A stretch of 64,000 bases of DNA from Saccoglossus kowalevskii (taxonomy: Eukaryota > Hemichordata > Enteropneusta > Harrimaniidae), in the NCBI RefSeq assembly GCF_000003605.2, contig NW_003140811.1:1067324-1131323 (forward strand). The letters are read 5' to 3'. Positions 23,898-36,900 of the stretch are shown in pieces (position 1 is the first letter of the stretch; each line of letters opens with the position of its first letter). The notes beneath the pieces were generated by a model, which was not told the DNA's origin, searched no databases, and worked only from the letters and a program-made list of their open reading frames with translations. A program made the position numbers and the translations under genes.

Positions 23898-24225
23898 TTT
23901 TTTTTTGATTTCTGACATGTCTTTAACATGTGTTTCATATGTGTCGCCGGCTCAAGCGTTAATATAGCCGAATAGTGTAGTATTGTCGATCACAAAAAAG
24001 AAATATGGAAAATACTATCTCTCGTTATGGAGGGATATAATGAAAAACGTTTGTTGTGTTATGTGTAATTATGTAATGTATGTAATTGGATCCAATTCGA
24101 TTCAATTGTAAGCCCACGATCCTGTGTGGGGAAGAATAAAACACATATGAGGAATAATCATCTAAGTAAATTACCTCAATCTATATTAAAATGACATCTC
24201 ACTAGACTAATAATGATATAGTTAA

Positions 24226-24364
24226 AGCGGGGAGTCGTCACCTGCGCATGCGCCAGATGGCCATGGCGTGGCATTGTTTACAAACAAGCGTCTACCCATG
24301 AACCTTTGCGTTTTTAGCGTGTGTTTTTATCCCGCGCGTGCGCAGGTGTGACGACCCCTCCGCT
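24226..24364 (+). mobile_element. TTAA-flanked MITE, AGCGGGGAGTCGTCACC family, complete copy
   Basis: 139-bp element with about 30-bp terminal inverted repeats: left AGCGGGGAGTCGTCACCTGC, right the reverse complement of AGCGGAGGGGTCGTCACACC. It is flanked on both sides by TTAA (24222-24225 and 24365-24368), the target duplication typical of piggyBac-type elements. No coding capacity. A second, inverted copy lies at 62013-62160. Confidence 0.85.
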
Positions 24365-24368
24365 TTAA

Positions 24369-26487
24369 TATTTTTAAACAACCCATGCATTTTTGGACCA
24401 ATAAATACATATATAGAGCACGTAGCGTGTATTGACACACGTTGTTTGTACAACATATGTTTTATTATTTGTAGTAGGGAGACAAATAAACTCTGAATAT
24501 GAACACTGCCAGACTGCTTTGTATATCTGTATATGTGTGTGATGTCGGGTACAGACTACTTTAGTAACATTCGTTGGGCTTCCGTTCGCAGAGTATATAT
24601 GGGTGTTGATGATGTGTATAAGTTCGTGTATTTGTCTACCAGTGCGCACGTATCTCTCCCGGTAGCCGAGTAGTAATATTTGCAGCTTCGTAAACACGAG
24701 AACAAAACGACGCAATGAAGTGAATGAGTGTCTATAGTTTAACCTCCTCGTCCTGAGGGGTTCTAATAATACTATGACACTCTAGAGTCGTAGCACTTTT
24801 CTACATGAATGCTTCCATGCCTCATGAATATTATGTAGAGCGAATAATGTTTGTCTTGATGGCAGGTTATATAATCGAGCCAATTCGTGAAGTTGTATTT
24901 TTAAATCACGGAGGCCGTGCTTTAAACAACTGAAACGTAAAAACAGTAAAATAGTAATAAAAATATAGCTGCAAATCAGAAATTTGAATACTAATGTTTT
25001 ACGGATAGACTTCTTATGTGCATACGAGAAAAACATGGTGAGAGGAAATGGTGAAAATATTGACTCCAATTTTACCAGTGGATTTAGTTAGTATATTTTT
25101 GAGGAAATACATTACAAAATTGAATAGCAGGTATAGCAAATTTTAGCCAGGTGTAAAAATTATCAAGAGGATTTTAAATAATTAACCTTTCACCTCAAAA
25201 ATTAAATCAATAATCAAATGCAATGGGAGACCCATCTTTAAAAACATTCTTCGAATTAAATCATACGATATGAAGATTGTACAATTTTACTGCAACCTTC
25301 ATATTGGAGATTGGTGACATATGATATAGGGGAATATAATATTTAATTTGTATATTCTGGGGGAAAATTTCTTTTCAAATATAAGAACTTTTTTCCCAGA
25401 GTATTCGAATGCCAAATATCAGCTATAGCTGCGGAGTATTATGATACATATATAATACCACGACAACTTTTACATACACTTATAATAACACCATGCATGT
25501 CCATTACCCATACACTCGAATAAGAAAATACCATCATACATCATATGCATGCATGGACCAAATGACCATAAAAACACATGGCGAGGAACGAAAGTGCATA
25601 TTAAATGTCTAATTAATATTTGTTTTGGGACATGCAATGCGCGCCAAAATTTAGCGAGATACGTTATCTGGTTCTTAAGATACGATGCTTTCACAATTGA
25701 AACTTTCATCTAATTAACTGAAACCTAATTAAAGGTAGAATTATAATTAATTATATTAATACTTTTTGGACACGAAAAAATCGTACCCTTTCTGCCTCCT
25801 CTGATTAGTTTCATTATAAAAGACCCCGTGGTTCTCGAAAGAAAAACAAGTTACATTCTTTTGAATACCTAAACAACACACAATCTGCCACGGCAACTTG
25901 ACCCCTCTCCTCACACTAACGCAGTATAGATAGTCTCATATGGTCCTGTCAATTAGTTCTATCATGCACATACACACAATTATGTTGAATACCCTGGCCC
26001 AGTGTACATGATACTAGTAATCGTTGCACCCTACTTAAAAATATTACCAAAGACGAAATTAAATATGATTAGATTTGATATTATAATCATCTATTTATCC
26101 AGGGCAGAATAAATAAAAAAACATGTCACATTAATTATGTTGTTTTTTTTAAATTAAGACAAACAAATTCATTGATCATTAGTCTCGTCTTCAGTACAAA
26201 ACCTCATTAACAGAACTATGCAAAACGAGTTGCCGTTTTTTCGTTCCGCCTCGCTTTGAAATTCAATTGGAAATGGTTCATGGAACAAGAGAAGTGCTCT
26301 TTGAAGAGGAACGGAGAGTGTCAATTAACCTATCAACTGGGCATGCGCAAAACAACTCACCGTTGCTAAGTTAACTGTGAACTGCCCACCACATTATTTT
26401 TCCTTTACCAGCGATCTATAACCGACACCCGTGTCTGTCGTCTTATCATAGATACCGAGTTATTTTTACCGCGCCACTCAGTGCTGC
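24369..26487. other. Intergenic, upstream of the TRPC-type gene
   Basis: No gene seen. The last 250 bp before 26488 are less AT-rich and presumably hold the promoter and 5'UTR; no TATA box is convincing. Confidence 0.4.
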
Positions 26488-27905
26488 ATGGAGGCAACAT
26501 CGTTATTTGCTGGGCGCGGACCGAACGTCGGAGCACTAGTGTACTTCGTTCACCTGCAAGATAACATGGTGATTAAAAGAGCTAAAAGTCCGGCTGAAGT
26601 GCTCTATTTGACGGCTGTGGACAGAGGCGACAGAAAAGCAGCCCTTGTTGCTTTGGATAGCCCGGCCAATATCAATAAGGACTGCGTTGACGGCGAAGGG
26701 CGTACTGCGCTCGTTATAGCTATTGAAAATGGCAACATAGGTAAGAAAAACAAACCTTTGTTTTATATTCCTGTTTCAAATGACTGCATTCGCCTCAGTG
26801 CAAATACGTTTTTGACAAACCGTCATATTACGCAGATGAGTGAAATGTCCTCGTTTACATCTTTCGCGAAAAACAATAAAACGTTAAATATTAAGTCTCT
26901 TGGGACCAGTAATTTCTATTTCACTCCAATCAACAGGTGTCGCCATTATTGATAATGTATTTCGGAACTCTGTCCTCCAGCGTAATATTTTATTGGACAA
27001 TTTCGTGGGACAAAGTACTCTCATTAAAATGCCATTCCGTGTCGCTGTGAGAAACGGGTGGTCGATACTGGTGCAACATGTGCTCGCCATTATTTGACTA
27101 ATATATTTACAAAGTTATAGTCGCGGCTCCGTATTTTCAAATTATTTGTTTAACCTCAAGGTAACAAGTACCAAGTAGCATAATATTTTCACACATTTTT
27201 CCGAACTGGCGTAGAAAATCCAAAAGTTGTCAGCAACGAATTCGAAATTTGCATAATCGAACGCGTAACATGAGCCCACTAGACATTTTGTACTCAAATA
27301 TATATATTTCCAACTGTGAACGTTTAATATTATCACAATAAAATAATTCCTTCTGGTATAATCACATATGCTTCCCGAATTATTGCTGATATATGCAAGG
27401 AGGTTTGGAATTGTGTCTTCACGTATGTGTTGAATAATTTTAGTGTAATATTTCGTGTCATTAATTTTAAATTAAGCTGCAAATTCTAATGAGAACATTT
27501 TAAGATGACTGTTAAATAGTGTAGTCCAGGAGTATCGCAGCAATTACGGAGATCAGAACTCAATACAATTCAGCTTTCAGAACACAGCAGAACCTCTTGT
27601 TGCGATGACGCAATTTAAATTTCATGGCAACAGTAATAAAATATTGTAACCAGGCGTGTATTAGCTACTAGTCGGATAGCATATTTACTAGCATATTTAG
27701 GCGTGACATTAAACAGTTGATTTAATAACACACTGGTCGGATTATTAGAGAAATATTTCAGCGAAGGAGAGCCATTTCCATTATAAATTAAATCACCCAA
27801 AGCGAGAAATTGCTTTTCATTATATAGCAAATTAAATATAATTACGTTGGTTCTTATTTTGTTTCATAACCAAGTATTGATTAAGAACGTGCCAAATGAT
27901 GGGCA

Positions 27906-27945
<40 letters not shown>

Positions 27946-30900
27946 TAAGTGCGTGACATACACCCGCATTGTATGACGTAATAGTATACGAGTACAAGAA
28001 TACGTTCTCAGAGGTAGGGTTGCTAGGGACACACTCACAGATGATTATGTAGAGTTCACTGTTTCTGATAAAGATGAATTACGGCTACTATTTTCTTACA
28101 TCAATAATCTAAGCCTCCATGGCCGAGTATGTGCTATTCACAATCTAACATCAACAAACATCATTTGTTGTCGCCGATACATTGCCGATGACCGTAGCGT
28201 TAGATTTAACAAATACGCATTTTAACGCTTCTTTCTTTTCGTACAATGACGGTAGACATGCTTTGCTAGCATAAGCCTGTGTGCACATTGACGCAATGTT
28301 TGCCATGTTACACGCATGTGCAAATAAAAATAAAATAAATTACGCTGCAAAACATTATGGATGCAACAATAAATAATGCAGGAGGTGGTTCAACGTCTAC
28401 ACCTCCCATAGCTTCGCACAATTTCCAACAATGTACTCAAAGCTGTCCGTCTAACGTTCGTAGCTAAGTGGCATTTAAACCGAGATCGTATTTGAACAGT
28501 ATGAATTCTGCTATAGGATCTGTTAAATTAGTAATTGAGCAATTTCTGCGTCAGTGCGGACATTATTGCATTTCTCACCAGCTTATTATTAATCTAGATA
28601 AGTGGCGCGACCATCCACTGTAACTGTTGTCATACAGTGGTACAGTGAACCTCAATTACGCCTAGCCAACACAAATTGAACTAGTATCACCTATTATTTA
28701 AGTGAAACATTAATGACAGCATTTCTAATTATGGTATTGTGTGTTGACAGTTTTGTGTAAAACGGCTCTCTGACTTGGTATATTGAATAAGTCTCTCTTT
28801 TCGATGGAATATAATAGCTATTTATTTAATAATCAAATGCACATCTTCGACGCATGTTTTACAAAGTAACCTTGATGAAATGACGACAATACATGACATG
28901 TCGACGTTTGAGCTACGTAACCACTTTATACTGTTCTTGAACTAGGGAATACGTGTTTGTATTTTCCATCAATTTAATTTTACAAACAATGCGAGGGCTT
29001 GTTAACAGCATTTTATCTCTGTATTTAGTTGGACAACTTGTTGAGTTGATTCACTGTATATTCCCGATTGTTTTGGATTATTTCAGTATCATTTGTGTTT
29101 AAAATTTAGAAGTAGTACGTATGTGGCAACGTTAATGGCAATGTTGATGTCACGATAAATGAATATTAATTACTTTGTGTTAAATATAAATTGTCAAGGA
29201 TATTATATAAATAGATACCACTCTTTCACCAGAACCTCCATTTTTGCCGCATTCCACCCAGCGCTCTAAGTTTGCTCGTTTCTATAAAAATAACACAATT
29301 AAAAAAATTAAAACGTTTATTAATAACAAATTAAAAAAAATATGTGCAATATTTCATTGTAAAATACACTCTAGTGGCCTTCAAAATACAATTCTACTTT
29401 ATAATGTACTGCAATATATAACAACCGTGACGGATGCTGTCGCGATGACATGCACGTAGTCATGCATGCATGCATAGTTCTGATGGTACAGTCGACGTTG
29501 TCACGTCTTTGGGTATCATGACCCAAGTCAACCCATTCACCTGCGCTTAACTACGAACAAATGTATATGTGATTCGTATAAATGCCACACATTTACGTAA
29601 TTCCACGTCACGCTTTTACATGTAGATGCCATGTGAGCCTGGGGCAACCATATTTATAACGGAGACCCCCACAAACTCAATCAATACATTCACATTTTTA
29701 AAATTAATTGCTTTCGTTACTAAGGATTTAGTAGCTGTGGGTTATTTGTTTTTCACATTTACGAATTTTAATATAGTTCTCATGTAAAAACACTATGAAC
29801 AGTAGTTGCGATCATTAATATGACAACAAAAAAGAATGGTACGACATAATTGCAATATGGAACCCTGTGTTGTTAGAAAAACATCTGCATTACACAAAGT
29901 GCTGCTACAGGAATCAATGGAAACATTGAGAGCCATATAGCTATATTATTAACAAAACAGTGTCTCATACTGCAATACTGGTGTCCCATTCCTTCTTACA
30001 GCCACAGTAAATGTGAGGGTCATTTGTATATATTAGTTGATATTCAGTTACCCGTATGCTTGACTGCCTGCACGCTAACTATATTTTGCATATACCCCAT
30101 GAAAATATTTTTATTTTAGGATCTATATTATATTAGGAGTGACCCCTTAATGGGCGTCGTACCCCCTTCCCCTTCCACCACTTGGGAAAATAAATATGAC
30201 TCTTTCCCGCAATATGTTTCTATGACCGGTTTGGGTATATATACATTATACATATGTATGCGTAAGATTTTTTTCCCATTAGAGTATACGAGACATAGTG
30301 TTGCATAGGAGCATCATGAATGCTTATGTCCATTTGAAGTTCACGTAAAATTCATAGTGTCGTGATAAGTATGCCAAATTATGTTGTTAACACTTGAAAT
30401 ATGTACACCCTTTAAATTGGTAGAACTAAAACAAAAATAAAGAAAAATGAATCTTAATATTTTTTTAGAAGAAATTATTTAAAAATATCGCATTTTGATT
30501 ACCTGGAGGACGGTTCTCCTGTTTTCACACGCATTAAAGCATTTCTGTCCTTTCACTGTGTATTTCTATCAGAAATATGTGACGAAGTTCACATGTAATT
30601 GAGGAAAGTAAATGGCTAAATTGTAGAACCATCACATCGTGGCAATTGAGGAATGTTTTATTAGAAAGGGAAGGTCCTCGTTACAATTTTAATTTTACGT
30701 TTAATTATTGATGTAGTTATCTCTGTGTAAGGCAAAGAAAATTATTATATCTTGTGAACTATACGTCTGCCTAGTATTTGATTAACATCTACATTCTTCG
30801 AAAGATATTTAAATTAAAAACAGATAGTCACCATGTATAAATATGGGGGTCAACATTGGCTTGTGACGTGCGTAATAATTTGCTTAAGGTAGAGATGCAA

Positions 30901-33900
30901 TTTACCTGACAGGTATTTTAATTACAATGTAGTTAATTAGGAAACCAAGAGGGAGGTCCCCTTGTCCACAAAACTAAATATTTTCGGAAAGCTTATTGTA
31001 TGAATTAAAAAAAAAATTTAGTATTTTTTTATGGACACTGTAGTTTGAAATATGCACAAAAATGTGCTTTTTTGGTCAAAAGTGATTTAAAAAAAAATTA
31101 GCTCCTAAACCATGCTTCTGTTTCCTGTCAAAATTGGTTTGTGGGTACATTTGTTTACTATGAAGAAAGCGCCGTCTTTAATACTGTCTATCAGTTGTCA
31201 ATTTTGCAGGGCAGCAGCCCAAATTTCACTACTTCAAGTTTATGCATCAATTAACACCCAGGCTAGTTTTCTGTACGATTGCTGTGACACTGTTCAACCC
31301 AAAACAATGCCCCGACGGCGTTTTGAAGATAAACACATTGTCAATCATTTGTGAAGATTTCAAAACAAAAGGTCAAAGCGTCTAGGAGCTATTTTTTTAA
31401 AGTTCTGGGATGTGCACCAAAAAGAAGCTGAGATAATTGCTAATTTGCATAACAATTCACCCAGTAAGAAGTTTGCTAATACTCATAATTAAAATGGATG
31501 TAACAGTTCCAAATTTAAATGTATTATCGTTTTGTTAAAAGTTAAATATAGTGCATAATATGGAGATCCCGTCTTTTTTCACCATGTTTATTTTTTATTA
31601 TTTATGTACAGCCTTGCTAAATCTTGCTAAGCATTCAAAAGAGATAATGTTTGCACCTGTTATCTATATTTTAAAATCGTTGTTTGAGTATGTTCCACTA
31701 TTCACAATTCTACAAAATTTTAACAGTCTATAGCCAAGACTGTTTGAATAATAAAAAGCAAAAAAAAAAAAAAATTCACTCCCAAGTGCGTACAAACATG
31801 CATCTCTACCTTAAGGTAGAAGCCCACTCATAATGTTTGAGAAAATTGGTCATAAATCGCATGACAATATTTTTTTGTTTATTATGTAAAATCATGAGGC
31901 CATTGGCCAATGGCACCATGAAATAGCATTCTTTTGTGTGTGTTACAGTGACGTATTGTGAGAAACTTGTTCTATTATTTTGTTTTTTTAGAGCAATTCC
32001 ATAGAACACAGTGTTAAAAAAAAATTGCATTTTTAACTTTTTTAAAACCCAGAATTTTAAAATAATTGAGGGCAACAAAAAGTACCCCATCATTGACAAT
32101 ATATAATTTGTACAGCCTACTATGTCACCAGGCTACAATTTGAGATATGGCATGATATCTCTGCCATAGAAACCCATGATAAAAGCACTTATAATACTGC
32201 CAAAATGGCCATTATTCACTAAAATAAAATCATCATTTTCGCGAAAATTAAGCTGGTGGCCAAATGACTTTAACTTTCAAAACAATGTTATTGACACTGA
32301 ATACACTAAGAAATAAAGTAGAATCGCGATTATAAAAATGTGTACACAAATATATTGTTATAACGATATGCAGCTTATATGACGTACACTAAAATCAATT
32401 TTCCATTTTGAAATTATGTCGTTGTTATGCAGAAAAACGCCATATTTTTACCAATTTACCAAGTAAAATAATATATACTAATTTAAAGTTATTGATCATA
32501 CATGAGTTGTGAAACACACCACATAGTTTGTAATTTCATTTATCTTATTTCAGACATCAGCTGATCAGCTGTTTTGAGGTTTTTACCCCCCCCCCCCGAA
32601 AAAATGAATCTCACAATGTTAAGAACGGAAAGTCTTTATCGCCGTGTCGATGTTCTATTTATATTATTAGCGTTATTGAATTATTGAATTATTGAATTAG
32701 TCAATGATGACTTTAACTGTAATTTGAACCCAACAATAACACATAAACTTAAACTTGACGCAGATTATTACGCCATTTGAAACCAGATTTTGAGTAATAA
32801 AACATCTCTACATGGCATCGCTTTATATAGTCCAATCCAACTTACATAATTTAATAATACATGTTAAGAAACCACTTCTTTTACACACAGTTTGACCGAA
32901 ATGGGTACAAGTCACGTGACTACCTGTGTGTCAGCCCGATAAGATAAATGCTATTGTTATTCAATCAAATATAGAAACCTGCAAGGCTACCCTCAGTTTG
33001 ATAATTCAACATTAAATCAACGCGGTTAACAGTCCCACTGAAATTTGATTTTAGAACATTTATTTGATTAATCGATTTTATTTTATATGAAATCCTTATA
33101 GCGGGGCATCCGAGTTAAAGACTTAATGACCTCAGTGTACACGAATATGCAACATATCTGATACTGATCTCCTACGTAGTTTGTAATTTACCTTGCTGCG
33201 CTGTTCCGAGAAAATGTATTTTTAATCTACCTATTGATATTATCATTAGGATTTGATTTTGTTAGGAAAAGGTTATCTAGTGTATAATTGGAAAATAGAC
33301 ATGTTAATACGTAACTACACTATTTGTTCAACATAAATATATAAATATACAATCTACCATTGATTATATTGGTTTCCGCACGCTTGTTAAAAGATGTACC
33401 ACTATTATTGAACCAAGGAGACTGAATATGATGTAGCTTTGAGAAGAAATACACTAGAACATCTGCATCAGAAGAACTAACAATCACGCTTCTTGTTATG
33501 CTTTCTGTGCATGCAATATAATATCTGTATCAGTTTCTTTTTTACATGGCAAATACATGAATTGCTGGCTTTCTTGGTTATAAAGCCTGTCATCTAAATA
33601 CAGATTTCAGTCTGCTATTAGATGTGGTGGTGCACATTCTGGTGTGTAGTTTTTCATTTGGAAACTGGGCGTGTCCTGAAATAACTTATCTATGTTTCTC
33701 AACCATATTGATGTTTATAATTATCAGAATACATCAACTGCTTGCATTGAAAGATTCTTGTGCATGCCATGAGAACAGGCCTGTATTTCGGGCTCTTGCA
33801 AGGTATTTGAATGTACTGTGAACGGTCATGAAATCTCGTATAAACACTGGCAGTCTTAATTGTAGTATGATTCTCCGACAAGTCAGTGCTGCTCCCCACT

Positions 33901-36900
33901 GTTTTCTCGAGCTTGGCTTAGGCATGCTTCCATCGTACTTGTGCAATTGTACTGTTTTTGACTAGTATTTAATGCGGAAATGCGGAAATGATGTGGTAAT
34001 ACACTTAATGACAGTCAACATCAAAGATATCTGTCATGATACGAGATGGTTTATCAAGCCACGAACATGTTCTTCCTTTCACTGCATGGCTGGTTGGGGT
34101 TGCTGATACCGTGAGATGTCCTTGGCTTCCAATCCACTATGGTTTTCATGGTTGCTTCGTATGCTCGTAGTAGATGACGAATAAGTGTTAACGCAGAAAA
34201 GATTGTTTTTTTGTTTTTTTTCTTGTCAGGCATATGATGCCACTGTCAATGTATCTTCTCTGCCCAGGCCATATGCTCTAAAATCACATCTGTCTGGCGC
34301 ACAGCGGGAATAATTGATATATTGACAATATGTATATACATGTATATATTCTTTCTGACCAAATGTTCATTAACATCACACGTATGAAATGATTTCAATG
34401 GCAAAATGTTGGCGATTGCTTTTGTCCCCATAGACATATCTCGAATTGGTTAAGTGGTTAGGCATTCAATGTTTTAATGGAAACGACAGGCGTCCTTTCT
34501 ATGATGTCTGGTAAAATACGAATTGTAAGGATCTAGTAGTGCAAAATTCGTTCAGTTCAGCAGTTCAGCAACCAAGTGATCAAAAGGATTGATTCTCTTT
34601 GAAGTTGTGTGACAAATAATACATTTACCTAGTGATGAATATCTTTCTAGCCTATAGAATTAATTCATAGGAAACGCTATATAGTACCTTCACCTACCGC
34701 TAAAAGTAATCATAATGAGCACTGATTCATTTTTTTATAATCTCTGAGGAATGATAATTCCCGATATAAATGAACACTCACTATACCTATGCGTGTTTAC
34801 TCATAACTATGCAATATGCCCTGCCTTCCAAACACGCGGTATTAGGTTTAGAGGGGTGGTTTACACACAAACAGCAGTGATCGTAACTGTAAAAATGAGG
34901 AAATCTACAACCTACCTATATAATATTGAAACAAATATATATACCTACAAAACATAATATCTTGTATATATCATTACAGTGGGGTCATTACACTCGAGAT
35001 GTATACCAATTCTATCGGTTTTGCCACTCGAGGCATGTTAAAAATGCCTACTGTATTATAGTTTCAGAGTGCAATACTGTGTGGCATCTTCACCCAATAA
35101 CTATGCAATAGGGCGCATAATCAAATTTACAACGTTATTTGTTATCGTTTGACCTCTAACAGCGTTTGTGAAAAAAAATAGCCGCCAATCGGTCATTTTA
35201 AATTCGTTCTAAAAATGACATGCATTAAAGTCCATAATGTCAATGTATGTATGCATTTTGAAGCTAATCGGACTGTGATACAATTGGAGACGCATGGACG
35301 AACGAATAAAAGTCAAATAAATAAATAAATAAACAAACAAAACATCCCTTAACCTTCAATCGAACGTCTATTTTTCTTATTCAAAATTAAATATGTATGA
35401 TTCGAGATAAAATTTGCTGACTGACTCTATCACGTAACCTCGAATGACCTATGATATTTTGGTAGCGGTTATCGTCAAATAGGCGACGGTATACGGATGC
35501 CAGGACTCCGCCCTATGATTTTCAAAATTCATCGCTCTCCCACCACTGCATTCGACAATTGTTTCCGAAAATACTCGTTAATGTGAAAGCACATGTCAAA
35601 ATAGTGTATTTACGCTTCGGTACTCATAAAAAGGTAGTGGTTATGATGGTGCCTTTTACACGAACCTCAACACTGGTAAAACGACATAAGGTTTTTAGTT
35701 AACAACAATAAGGTGCGTCCCTGTACAACGTTCTCATCGGCATTCTCCTCGTTGCCACGCGTCGCAAAACCGAGTATAGTCAAAACTTGCTTTGATGATA
35801 TATTATATGAGGTTATTACGATGATACCGAAAAGTCTGCACGGAGACAGTACAGCGGGAGTATCGAGGAGGAGGTCGATGCGACGGCGTACTGTCTGAGT
35901 GCATACTTTTTGGTATCGTCGTAATAACCTTATTATTATACATTTTTTTCCTTTCAATGATACATCATGGGAATGCCGAAAGTTTATAACAGAATCAGTT
36001 AACTATTGTAAAACATGTTGAAAAAGCGGCATGCAATTTTAGCGAATTGTGGTAAAATGACGTAATAGCGAAATGTTGATTTAGCAAATCTCTCTTGTCA
36101 TTGTTGATTTCTTTGTTTGGCGGCCATTTTGAATTGATAATAAAGTCATTAGCGACATCTTGAATTAGCGAATCAGTTCTCTCGCTAAATTCGCGAAAAA
36201 GACATGCTCGCGAAAAGACGTGTTTTACAGTGCTTTGTGTGGAGTCCGGTCAAACCCTACTGGCAGCCATGTTTGTTTTTGATATTAGAGGACGCTTTTG
36301 GAATCTTAATATAGTAGGATAAAAATACCCTGTAAAATACCGCAAAATTACGGCACGCTGTGACTTATGGCGTTACGGTGACAGATGTATAATAATAGAA
36401 TATAATACGACCATGAGAGTGGTAACTGAGACCGTGACCGCCATTTTGAGCTCGTATGAACTGCACGGTGCGTGAAAAGGACAGAAAGACGTACACTTGC
36501 GCATTTAATATAAAGTAAATGCTATTATGTGGTTATGATATGCAGGGTTACATAATAAATCGAAATTGAGCTGAACAACATTTACAGTGAAATAAACGTA
36601 CACCGGTACAGCAACGGCATAGCAACGGCATAGCAACGCGCGTTTTAGACACGTAGCTAATTATAACCACCATTGTTTACAACAATTATAATTTAAATTC
36701 AGTCAATTTGAGCATTTACAATGCCGTTTTAATTTAACAAAACTGTATAAACAACTTTGGGAGAATATGACATGCTCATTAAAAAACAATAAAAGAACAA
36801 CAACAACAACAACAAACAACGAAAACAACAACACTATTACATGAAAACACATTAGTTATACTCAAAACATTGTCACCATACTGCTATTTTGCTAATTTGC

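Noticed and set aside
31112-31354. 80-codon frame
   Set aside because: Lies inside the non-autonomous TTAA-flanked element and is not kept open in the sister copy at 39897-40795.
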